Both the position numbers and the translations under genes were made by a program. Positions 7,516 through 13,713 of a stretch of DNA of 17,739 nt are shown here, piece after piece (position 1 is the first letter of the stretch; each line of letters begins with the position of its first letter). The stretch lies in assembly GCA_900548975.1 (NCBI GenBank), contig URMS01000038.1, positions 1 to 17,739 of the forward strand, read 5' to 3'. The notes beneath the pieces are model-generated. The model was not told the DNA's origin and did not search any database. It saw nothing but the letters and a program-made list of their open reading frames with translations. The stretch comes from an uncultured Porphyromonadaceae bacterium (GTDB taxonomy: Bacteria > Bacteroidota > Bacteroidia > Bacteroidales > Muribaculaceae).

Positions 7516-8214
7516 TTAAAATTGGAGTATGTTAGTATTAAGTGTTTTAAGATCTATCACATATAGTTTTCCGTCGAGAGGCTCGCCGAACTGGCCCAGA
7601 AGCTTCAGCGCCTCGCCGGCCTCGATGGCGCCTATCACACCCGGCACGATGCCGAGCACTCCGCCCGACGATGCCGGCTGCCGCCCGAGCTCCTCGCGGT
7701 CGGGGTACAGATAGCTGTAGCGCAGTCCGTGCGCACCGTTCATCACTGCCGCCTGACCGTGGAATGCGCCTATCGAGCCATAGACCCATACCTTGCCCAG
7801 CTCGGCGCATACATCGTCGATGAGATAGCGGGTGGCGAAGTTGTCGCAGCAGTCCACCACTATATCATAGGCGCCGATGATCTCCCGGGCGTTTTCCGGT
7901 GTAAGGCCGTCTGGATACTTTTCAAAGACCGTATGGCCGGAAATAGCTGCGAGCCGCCTTGCGGCGCAGTCGACTTTGAGTTGCCCTACTTCGGCCTCGG
8001 TGTAAAGCACCTGTCGCTGAAGATTCGACAGATTCACCGTGTCGGGGTCGCACAGACCGATGCGGCCCACGCCAGCACCGGTAAGATATGTGGCGGCAGG
8101 CGCTCCAAGGCCTCCGAGACCCACTATGAGCACGGAGCCTCGCTCTATCATTGCCTGACCCGTCGGCCCGATTTCGGGAAGCGCCGTCTGGCGGGCGTAA
8201 CGTTCGTCGTTCAT
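7516..8214 (-). CDS. thiF: ThiS adenylyltransferase ThiF (HesA/MoeB/ThiF family), lacking the zinc cysteines
   Basis: ThiF adenylates the C-terminal glycine of ThiS so that sulfur can be loaded for thiazole formation. The 232 residues start at an ATG overlapping the thiH stop by one base (TGATG). The E1-like ATP-binding fold is clear: RYARQTALPEIG at 5-16, VGLGGLGAPAATYL at 31-44, NLSNLQRQVLY at 61-71, DCCDNFATRYLIDD at 121-134 and a C-terminal GVIGAIEAGEALKLLG at 192-207. All cysteines (55, 83, 122, 123, 136) lie in the N-terminal 60 percent. The CxxC pairs that bind zinc in MoeB and E. coli ThiF are replaced (YSYLYP, ASSGGVLG), and no cysteine matches the E. coli acyl-disulfide Cys184. This may be normal for Bacteroidetes ThiF. 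Confidence 0.92.
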   Translation of the reverse strand: MNDERYARQTALPEIGPTGQAMIERGSVLIVGLGGLGAPAATYLTGAGVGRIGLCDPDTVNLSNLQRQVLYTEAEVGQLKVDCAARRLAAISGHTVFEKYPDGLTPENAREIIGAYDIVVDCCDNFATRYLIDDVCAELGKVWVYGSIGAFHGQAAVMNGAHGLRYSYLYPDREELGRQPASSGGVLGIVPGVIGAIEAGEALKLLGQFGEPLDGKLYVIDLKTLNTNILQF

Positions 8215-9323
8215 CAGTCGAAAATTTTATCCCAGTCCTTCCACACCACCTCTACGCCGGCGGCATGCAGATCTTTTTCTACCTGGGCGGGCGTACGCTC
8301 GTCACTCACCGAGAACTGCTCGAGAGCCTGCGGATAGGTGTGGTAGCCCCCCGGTTCTGTCTTGGAGCCGGCGCTCATCGAGGTGGCGCCGAGGGTGGCG
8401 ATATTGTTGCGGAATTCGGGGCGTTCGCGGGTGGAGAAGGATATGTCGATATCGTTGTCGAAAATACGGAAAGCAAAAGTGAGCTGCGCGAGTTCGCGGT
8501 CGCTCATCACCACATTGGGCTGAAAATGGCCTTCCGAGGGCCGCATGCGCGGGAAGTTGACACTATAGCGTGTGCGCCAGTAGTTTTTGCGCAGATACAG
8601 CAGATGGCGGGCCATCATGGTCACGTCGGTGCGCCAGTCCTCCAGGCCTATCAGCACCCCCATGCCGATTTTGTGCACTCCGGCCTGACCCATGCGGTCG
8701 AAGCCGTTGACACGCCATTCGAAGTTCGACTTCATGCCTGCCGGATGGTATTTCTTGTAGTTCTCGCGGTGATATGTCTCCTGGAAACATACCACGCCGT
8801 TGAGTCCGCTGTGTGTCAGGCGCTCGTACTCCTCGGCCTTGAGCGGCATCACCTCGATGGTGAGGTTGTTGAAATAGGGGCGGCACACTTTCAGCGCCTT
8901 CTCGAGATAGTCCACGCCTGCCGCAACCGGATTCTCGCCTGTCACAAGCAGCAGATTCTCGAAGGGGCCGAGTTCGCGTATGGCCTTGCACTCGTTTTCG
9001 ATTTCCTCGGGTTTGAGGATTACGCGCGGAAATTTATTGTGGCGGTTGAAGCCGCAGTACACACACGAATTGGTGCACGAATTGGTGATATACAGCGGAA
9101 TATACATCGACATCGTCTTGCCGAAGCGCTGCCGCGTTAGCTCACGGCTGCGACGTGCCATCGCCTCGATATAGGGGGCGGCGGCAGGCGATATCAGCGC
9201 CATGAAGTCGTCGATGGTCGGACGGCGGGCACTGAGGGCACGCTCAACGTCGGCGGCTGTCTTCGAGGCGATAGCCGCCGTGGTGGCGTCCCAGTCATAT
9301 TTTTCTAATTCGTCGGAAAACAT
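8214..9323 (-). CDS. thiH: 2-iminoacetate synthase ThiH (radical SAM tyrosine lyase)
   Basis: ThiH cleaves tyrosine with a 5'-deoxyadenosyl radical to give dehydroglycine (2-iminoacetate) and p-cresol; dehydroglycine feeds ThiG. The 369-residue length is typical. The radical-SAM cluster motif CTNSCVYCGFN places the [4Fe-4S] ligands at Cys83, Cys87 and Cys90. LLLVTGENP and the downstream GMGVLIGLEDWRTD are further family hallmarks. The start ATG lies 2 bases after the thiG stop, and the stop overlaps thiF. Use of ThiH rather than the glycine oxidase ThiO fits an anaerobe. In Bacteroides operons thiC normally sits just upstream of this gene; here nothing fits in the 2-base gap. Confidence 0.96.
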   Translation of the reverse strand: MFSDELEKYDWDATTAAIASKTAADVERALSARRPTIDDFMALISPAAAPYIEAMARRSRELTRQRFGKTMSMYIPLYITNSCTNSCVYCGFNRHNKFPRVILKPEEIENECKAIRELGPFENLLLVTGENPVAAGVDYLEKALKVCRPYFNNLTIEVMPLKAEEYERLTHSGLNGVVCFQETYHRENYKKYHPAGMKSNFEWRVNGFDRMGQAGVHKIGMGVLIGLEDWRTDVTMMARHLLYLRKNYWRTRYSVNFPRMRPSEGHFQPNVVMSDRELAQLTFAFRIFDNDIDISFSTRERPEFRNNIATLGATSMSAGSKTEPGGYHTYPQALEQFSVSDERTPAQVEKDLHAAGVEVVWKDWDKIFD

Positions 9324-9325
9324 TG

Positions 9326-10096
9326 TCAGTCAAGGAAAGATGTTAGAGGGCTGCTGGCCTCGGCATGGCGGCTCACGGCGCCGAGACCGGCCAGATATGC
9401 CTCGCGGCCGGCCTCTGTAGCCTTGGCGAAGGCTCGTGCCATGGCGGCGGGGTCGCCGGCCACGGCGATGGCGGTGTTCACAAGCACGGCGTCGGCGCCG
9501 AGTTCCATGGCCTCGGCGGCATGCGAGGGAGCGCCAAGACCGGCGTCGACCACTACAGGCACGCGGCTCTGCTCGATGATGATTTCGAGAAGGTCGCGTG
9601 TCACAAGGCCCTTGTTGGTGCCGATGGGAGCGGCAAGAGGCATCACGGCAGCCGTGCCGGCTTCCTCGAGAAGCTTGCACAGCACAGGGTCGGCCTGAAT
9701 GTAGGGAAGTACCTTGAATCCCATGCGGGCAAGCTCGGCGGTAGCCTTGAGGGTCTCCACGGGGTCGGGAAGCAGATATTTGGGATCGGGGTGTATCTCG
9801 AGTTTTATGAAGTCGGTGCCGAAAGCCTCGCGGGCGAGCTGGGCGGCAAGCACGGCCTCTTCGGCATTGCGCACGCCCGATGTGTTGGGCAGCAGCTGTA
9901 TTCCCTCGCGGCGCACATGTGCGAGCATGTCGTCGGCCGGATTGGCCATATCGATGCGCTTCATGGCCAGGGTCACCATCTGTGTGCCCGAAGCCTCGAT
10001 GGCGCGGGACATTTCTTCGTTGGAGCGGAATTTTCCCGTTCCGACGAACAGGCGCGAGGTAAACTCGCGGCCTCCTATTGTCAGAATATCTTTCAT
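9326..10096 (-). CDS. thiG: Thiazole synthase ThiG
   Basis: ThiG condenses 1-deoxyxylulose 5-phosphate, dehydroglycine and ThiS-thiocarboxylate sulfur into the thiazole phosphate moiety. The 256 residues are full length and form a TIM barrel. The Schiff-base lysine is Lys98 in FIKLEIHPDPKYLLPD. Phosphate-binding and structural motifs LAAPIGTNKGL, VVVDAGLGAPSHAAEAMELG and DAVLVNTAIAVAGDP are all present, and the protein ends in the usual SPLTSFLD. Its start codon overlaps the thiE stop by one base (TAATG). Confidence 0.97.
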   Translation of the reverse strand: MKDILTIGGREFTSRLFVGTGKFRSNEEMSRAIEASGTQMVTLAMKRIDMANPADDMLAHVRREGIQLLPNTSGVRNAEEAVLAAQLAREAFGTDFIKLEIHPDPKYLLPDPVETLKATAELARMGFKVLPYIQADPVLCKLLEEAGTAAVMPLAAPIGTNKGLVTRDLLEIIIEQSRVPVVVDAGLGAPSHAAEAMELGADAVLVNTAIAVAGDPAAMARAFAKATEAGREAYLAGLGAVSRHAEASSPLTSFLD

Positions 10097-10710
10097 TATA
10101 TGTCTGTTTTGTTGAGAAATAATCGTGTTGTGACAGCGGGCTCGTCGGCGGTGAGCAGCGCGCCCGACACGGCCACGCCTGTCACGCCCGTAGCCATGAT
10201 GTCGTCGAGATCGGCGGCGGTGATGCCGCCGATGGCCACCACCGGAAGAGAGGAATGGCGGCGGAACTCGCCCATTATGCGGCGGTAACCGTCGGTACCC
10301 AACACCGGACTCAGTTTTTCCTTTGTCGTAGTGAAGCGGAACGGCCCCAGACCGATATAGTCGGCACCGGCTTCGACGGCCCTGAGCATATCGTCGAGAG
10401 TGTTGGCCGTGGCACCTATTATTTTATCTGGTCCTAAGATACGGCGCGCTTCCGCTACCGGCATGTCGTTTTTGCCAAGATGAACTCCGTCGGCGCCGAT
10501 GGCCTCTACAAGCTCCACATGGTCGTCGACCACGAATGTGGCGCCGTAGCGGCGGCACATCGCGGCCAGCCGCCGTCCGGTGCCGGCGATTTCCTCGGGC
10601 GAGGCATCTTTCATACGCAGCTGTATCCACCGGCACCCGCCCTCGAGAACGGCTTCGGCACCCGACAGCTCGTCGTATCGTCCGCGTCTATGAGTTATGA
10701 ATTGCAGCAT
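10096..10710 (-). CDS. thiE: Thiamine-phosphate synthase ThiE
   Basis: ThiE joins HMP-PP with the thiazole phosphate to make thiamine monophosphate. The 204 residues carry the complete catalytic signature: WIQLRMKD at 28-35, VDDHVELVEAIGADGVHLGK at 61-80 with the Mg-binding Asp63, GADYIGLGPFRFTTTKEK at 115-132 (pyrophosphate-binding TTTK at 127-130), and VVAIGGI at 157-163 near the thiazole phosphate site. Its start lies 23 bases inside the upstream tenI-like gene. With two ThiE/TenI-fold proteins side by side, this is the one with the full synthase motif set. Confidence 0.95.
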   Translation of the reverse strand: MLQFITHRRGRYDELSGAEAVLEGGCRWIQLRMKDASPEEIAGTGRRLAAMCRRYGATFVVDDHVELVEAIGADGVHLGKNDMPVAEARRILGPDKIIGATANTLDDMLRAVEAGADYIGLGPFRFTTTKEKLSPVLGTDGYRRIMGEFRRHSSLPVVAIGGITAADLDDIMATGVTGVAVSGALLTADEPAVTTRLFLNKTDI

Positions 10711-11254
10711 ATTTCGCTATGGTTTCAAGATTGTCAGTGAGGTTTCCGCTCCATATATATCCTAAAAAGGCCGCCCCGCCGAAACCGATGTCGGCCAGCA
10801 GGGGCAGACGGTCGGGCGTGACGCCGCCGAGGGCCACGAATGTGTCGTCGACCTTGCCGCGTAGGGCGTCGGGGTCGAAAGCACTGCGGTAGCCCTGCTT
10901 CGACAGGCTGTCGAATATCGGACTGAGAAAACGGTAGTCGGCCGGAGCCGCCGCTTCTTCGAGCGAATGGCAACTGCGGCTCACCACACCCGTAAATCCG
11001 GCCGGAACCGACGGATTGCGGGCATTGAGGTGGATGCCGGTACCGTATTCCGCCGCCAGAGCGTGGGCATCGTGCAGCGAAAGGCGGCCGCGCAACTGCG
11101 GCGGCACAGCCTCCACAAGGCGCCGCACGGCATCGGCCGGAGCGCCGGGCTTACGTATATGCACACGCCCGATAACGCCCGAGCGAAGCATCGCGGTTAT
11201 GTCCGCGGCCTCGCCGGCCGAAAAATCGGGCCGGGTGACAGCAATGCACCTCAT
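10688..11254 (-). CDS. tenI: TenI-like thiazole tautomerase (ThiE-fold paralogue)
   Basis: 188 residues from the ATG at 11254, which overlaps the thiS stop as ATGA; a TTG at 11263 is possible but unlikely. It has the TIM-barrel outline of ThiE/TenI: VHIRKPGAP at 31-39, LHDAHALAAEYGTGIHL at 60-76, RSCHSLEEA at 93-101, DYRFLSPIFDS at 106-116 and FVALGGVTPDRL at 139-150. It lacks the ThiE HMP-PP signatures (the DD Mg site, the TTTK loop). RSCHSLEEA closely matches the TenI segment whose histidine (His122 in Bacillus TenI) is linked to thiazole tautomerisation; here it is His96. I infer it aromatises the ThiG product before ThiE uses it. It may instead be annotated simply as a second thiamine-phosphate synthase. 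Confidence 0.82.
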   Translation of the reverse strand: MRCIAVTRPDFSAGEAADITAMLRSGVIGRVHIRKPGAPADAVRRLVEAVPPQLRGRLSLHDAHALAAEYGTGIHLNARNPSVPAGFTGVVSRSCHSLEEAAAPADYRFLSPIFDSLSKQGYRSAFDPDALRGKVDDTFVALGGVTPDRLPLLADIGFGGAAFLGYIWSGNLTDNLETIAKYAAIHNS

Positions 11255-11451
11255 CCGCCGCAAACGGCACTGATTACGGTCAGCATCGCGCCTTCGCGCA
11301 GGTATGTGGTGGTCCAGGCGGCACGGGGCACCACCTTGTTCTCGATGGCCACGGCTATACCCTGCTTGGGAAAGCCCTGCGCCTCGAGTATTTCTTCTAG
11401 GTTAAGTTTCGGATTAGCCTCTACGACTTCTCTGTTGATGTAAATCTGCAT
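11251..11451 (-). CDS. thiS: Sulfur carrier protein ThiS
   Basis: A 66-residue ubiquitin-fold carrier that ends in the required Gly-Gly (VISAVCGG). ThiF adenylates this tail, and the resulting thiocarboxylate donates sulfur to ThiG. MQIYINREVVEA at the N-terminus and the internal GIAVAIENKVVPRAAW match ThiS beta-grasp strands. It is the first gene of the operon, 43 bases after the TPP aptamer, so it is the gene directly gated by the riboswitch. No strong Shine-Dalgarno precedes the ATG at 11451, as is common in Bacteroidetes. Confidence 0.95.
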   Translation of the reverse strand: MQIYINREVVEANPKLNLEEILEAQGFPKQGIAVAIENKVVPRAAWTTTYLREGAMLTVISAVCGG

Positions 11452-11488
11452 ATTTCAAGCTATTGACAGAGTGTGCCTGCATCCAAGG

Positions 11489-11570
11489 CTATGAACAAGT
11501 CCTTTCGGCGGTACTGACCGCATCAAGTTCATAGGGTATGATCTCAGCCCCGGCGGGGCACCCCTCTTGT
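11489..11570 (-). ncRNA. TPP (THI-box) riboswitch controlling the thi operon, with an alternative pairing element
   Basis: Read on the minus strand, the aptamer runs from 11570 to 11495. P1 pairs ACAAG (11570-11566) with CUUGU (11499-11495). GGGGU and ACCC form P2, and GCCCC/GGGGC forms P3. The conserved CUGAGA follows, and P5 is GCGG/CCGC, followed by GAAAGGA. This matches the THI-box core that binds the pyrimidine and pyrophosphate of TPP. CUAUGAAC (11534-11527, in J2/4) is perfectly complementary to GUUCAUAG (11496-11489), which shares two bases with P1, so aptamer and alternative stem exclude each other. No U-run terminator follows, which points to control of translation initiation of thiS or another mechanism. 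Confidence 0.95.
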
Positions 11571-11585
11571 ATTTGTGCACAAATA
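11570..11585. repeat. 16-bp perfect palindrome overlapping the thi promoter
   Basis: TATTTGTGCACAAATA (11570-11585) is a perfect palindrome. It covers most of the predicted -7 element and the presumed transcription start. It may be an operator site or a coincidence of the TTTG-rich promoter. The rest of 11588-11629 holds no clear terminator for the upstream phosphodiesterase gene. Confidence 0.5.
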
Positions 11586-11587
11586 TA
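11580..11587 (-). promoter_or_regulatory. Predicted -7 element of the thi operon promoter
   Basis: On the minus strand TATATTTG matches TAnnTTTG exactly. Transcription would start near 11572, almost exactly at the 5' edge of the TPP aptamer, which supports the call. No clear TTG lies at -33. Confidence 0.55.
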
Positions 11588-11629
11588 ACAATATTTCCGG
11601 CTATATTGTTACTGTGAGTCCACTTTTTT

Positions 11630-12403
11630 TCAGTCGGGAAGCGACGCCGGTTCGAGCCGGTCGGTGGTAATGAAATCGCAGCCCCACGAGGCATATTTCA
11701 TATAGTCGACAGGCTTGTTGGTGACCCACATGTTCACTTTCAGACCGTTCGCGTGGAATTTGTCGACAGTCTCCTTGTCGAAGCATCCGCCCATGATGTC
11801 GGCGTCGATTTTCCATTTCACGCACCAGTCGAAGTGGTTGGCCCAGTACTGTGCCGTGAGGAACTGAAGCTCGATGTCGGGATAGTTCGTGCGGATATAT
11901 TCCAGGCACGGCTTCATGGAAGTGAGTATGATACAGCGGTCGCGCATGCCTGCCGAGTCAAGCTCGGCAATGAGCAGAGGTATCTTCGAGGTGTCTTTCG
12001 AATTGATGCCATCGGTCCATTTCAGTTCTACAAGCGGACGCACGCCGCCCTCACGGCATATGTCGAGAAATTCGCGCAGAGTGCATATCTCGCCGGTCCA
12101 GTCGGTGCCGGCGCGGCGCTGCCGCAGCTTCTCCGATTTCAGTTCGTCGACCGTCGACGAGGCTATAGCCAGCTTGCCTCCGAGACGTTTGGTTGAATCG
12201 TCGTGGGTGCAGACAAGCACATCGCCTTTGGCAAACCTAACATCTGTCTCAAGCAGATCGTAGCCAATGTCGATACCCGTGCGAAACGACTGTTCCGTAT
12301 TCTCCACACCATAACCACTCCCGCGGTGTCCTGCAAAAAACGGTCTGGCACCAAACAGAGGAAGGGCCGCAAGGGCCAGAATTGCAAATACTGTCTTTTT
12401 CAT
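11630..12403 (-). CDS. Secreted glycerophosphodiester phosphodiesterase (GDPD/UgpQ-like)
   Basis: The enzyme hydrolyses glycerophosphodiesters to an alcohol and glycerol 3-phosphate. The ATG at 12403 gives 257 residues and an N-terminal signal peptide (about 1-18, MKKTVFAILALAALPLFG); the TTG at 12412 would add MSK and is not needed. GDPD motifs are clear: GHRG with catalytic His26-Arg27, the metal ligand Glu35 in ENT, LETDV with Glu52 and Asp54, catalytic His67 in CTHDDSTKRL, and PLVELKW with Glu127. The C-terminal GLKVNMWVTN and CDFITTDRLE are also typical. A periplasmic or outer-membrane location is inferred from the signal peptide. It precedes the thi promoter on the same strand, without a visible terminator between them. 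Confidence 0.93.
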   Translation of the reverse strand: MKKTVFAILALAALPLFGARPFFAGHRGSGYGVENTEQSFRTGIDIGYDLLETDVRFAKGDVLVCTHDDSTKRLGGKLAIASSTVDELKSEKLRQRRAGTDWTGEICTLREFLDICREGGVRPLVELKWTDGINSKDTSKIPLLIAELDSAGMRDRCIILTSMKPCLEYIRTNYPDIELQFLTAQYWANHFDWCVKWKIDADIMGGCFDKETVDKFHANGLKVNMWVTNKPVDYMKYASWGCDFITTDRLEPASLPD

Positions 12404-12440
12404 TTTACTCAAATTTTACATGATTAAGTTGAAGTTTATA

Positions 12441-12555
12441 TAGTTGAGAAAGTTAAAAGAGTTAAGATAATAGAGCTTGAGAGTCCGGCGTTTTTTTGTC
12501 TCCCGCACATAAGAACTATTTCCTTAACTTTTTAAACTTTTTACTTTTTCAACTA
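12441..12555. repeat. AT-rich imperfect fold-back element, copy 1
   Basis: The left arm 12441-12466 (starting TAGTTGAGAAAGTT) is imperfectly complementary to the right arm 12523-12555 (starting CTTAACT, ending TCAACTA). The core GAGTTAAG/CTTAACTT pairs well, and about 56 bases of unrelated sequence lie in the centre. It occupies most of the gap upstream of the phosphodiesterase gene. The arms resemble those of the element at 14972-15039. Confidence 0.55.
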
Positions 12556-12570
12556 AATTATCAACTCTGA

Positions 12571-12587
12571 GCAAGTTGAAAACTTGC
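12571..12587 (-). terminator. Short hairpin after the propeller-like gene
   Basis: GCAAGTT (12571-12577) and AACTTGC (12581-12587) form a perfect 7-bp stem with a 3-base loop, 10 bases after the stop of the upstream minus-strand gene. There is no U-run, so it is at best a weak terminator or a 3'-end stabiliser. Confidence 0.35.
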
Positions 12588-12597
12588 GAAACTTAAA

Positions 12598-13569
12598 TCA
12601 TTTTATTTTCTCATATACGTATAGTTCGTGTACTTCGCCGGTATATCCTTCGGCGGTAATGGGGCCCTGACTCATGCCCAGCACTATTGTGGTGCCACGG
12701 TTGTTCAGCACCACAAGATCGTCGTTTACGGGGTCGATGGCGAGACCCTCGATTTCGCCGGCACGGCGGAAGTCGGTCATGGCGCGCAGTGGCCTCACCT
12801 CGCCGCGCATGGCACCGGCCGCTACAAGTCCGCGGCGCATCTCGGGCTTGCCGTCGGCGCCGAGTTTCACGCTGAACGGCGTATCTTTCACCACTTCCTC
12901 GCCCTCGACAAGGCCTGTGAACGGCACCTCGGCGATTTCGGCCACATATATATTGTCGGGCAGATTGTAGGCAGCCTCGCCGTCGTCGGCCGAGAAGAGT
13001 ATTTTGCCGTCAGCTATAAATATGCCCTGGCACCAGTATGGAGTGGGCACACACTGCATTTTGGTGTGATAGCGCCCGGTGGCAAGGTCGTAGCAGTAGG
13101 CATAGCGGCTGTCGACCCAGTCCGACATCCACACCATACCGCGGTCGCGGTCCACGGCTATGCCCGACACCTCCACCTGGCCGCTTTCGGGCGACCACGG
13201 CAGATCGCGCTTCCACTCGAGCGTAGCGGCATCGTAGATCGACACGGCAATATTGTAGCCGCGGCCGTACTCGAAGCGCTCTATGCCGCAGTAGATTTCG
13301 CCGTTCCACACGTCGATGTCGCCGAAATGGTTTGCGACTTCGGGATGCCGGAAGGGGCGGTCGTTTTTCTGCACGAGGGTGCCGTTTTTATCATATTTAT
13401 ATAGCGCACGGGTGTCCGACACGTAGTAGTATGCGCTGTCTATGGCTATCCCCTGGCGTCCTTCCACCGGAATGACTGTCCGGAGGCGGTATTCCGACCC
13501 CACGTGCTGGGCCGATGCGGCTGCCGTAGCCGAGAGCGCGAATAATGCGATGATGTGTATTGGTCTCAT
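12598..13569 (-). CDS. Secreted beta-propeller-like protein of unknown function
   Basis: 323 residues with a signal peptide (1-20, MRPIHIIALFALSATAAASA, predicted cut before Gln21). The mature part shows repeated short beta blades of NHL/SMP-30 flavour: GIAIDSAYYYVSDTRALYKYD, GDIDVWNGEIYCGIE, VSGIAVDRDRGMVWMSDW, QGIFIADGKILFSADD and EGLAIDPVNDDLVVLNNRG. Such proteins are often lactonase-like or ligand-binding; no catalytic metal site can be assigned with confidence. It lies 194 bases upstream of the phosphodiesterase on the same strand, with the fold-back element between them, so co-transcription is possible but not shown. Related propeller and phosphodiesterase genes may act on the same extracellular substrate; this is only an inference from proximity. 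Confidence 0.8.
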   Translation of the reverse strand: MRPIHIIALFALSATAAASAQHVGSEYRLRTVIPVEGRQGIAIDSAYYYVSDTRALYKYDKNGTLVQKNDRPFRHPEVANHFGDIDVWNGEIYCGIERFEYGRGYNIAVSIYDAATLEWKRDLPWSPESGQVEVSGIAVDRDRGMVWMSDWVDSRYAYCYDLATGRYHTKMQCVPTPYWCQGIFIADGKILFSADDGEAAYNLPDNIYVAEIAEVPFTGLVEGEEVVKDTPFSVKLGADGKPEMRRGLVAAGAMRGEVRPLRAMTDFRRAGEIEGLAIDPVNDDLVVLNNRGTTIVLGMSQGPITAEGYTGEVHELYVYEKIK

Positions 13570-13576
13570 GGTGCCG

Positions 13577-13607
13577 CAAAGTTAGCTAATTATCTGAAAA
13601 CGGACAA
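13577..13607 (-). promoter_or_regulatory. Predicted promoter of the propeller-like gene, nearly leaderless
   Basis: On the minus strand TAACTTTG (13577-13584) matches TAnnTTTG, and TTG (13605-13607) lies 20 bases upstream. This is the best two-part promoter match in the window. The expected start of transcription is about 13570, only a base or two from the ATG at 13569. Confidence 0.6.
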
Positions 13608-13685
13608 GTGTTCGGAAATGGACAGTGCCGCCGGCGCTAACATGCTGGCGATTAAGCAAAAAGCACAAACCGATTTTTTGTGTGC

Positions 13686-13693
13686 TAATTTTG
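13686..13693 (+). promoter_or_regulatory. Predicted -7 element for the efflux adaptor operon
   Basis: TAATTTTG followed by CA matches TAnnTTTG, 20 bases before the chosen ATG at 13714. That start is preferred over the upstream in-frame ATG at 13555, which would place this element inside the coding region. Confidence 0.5.
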
Positions 13694-13713
13694 CAGGTGT
13701 AAAAACCGATAAT

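Noticed and set aside
8151..9140. A 329-codon plus-strand open frame opposite thiH
   Set aside because: It is the complement of thiH, which carries the radical-SAM motif.
9365..10288. A 307-codon plus-strand open frame opposite thiG and thiE
   Set aside because: Two strongly supported enzymes lie on the other strand; the glycine- and histidine-rich translation is typical of antisense GC-rich coding DNA.
13555..13713. N-terminal extension of the adaptor protein to the ATG at 13555
   Set aside because: It overlaps the divergent gene and its promoter, contains the predicted -7 box of the adaptor gene, and adds no protein-like segment before the membrane anchor.
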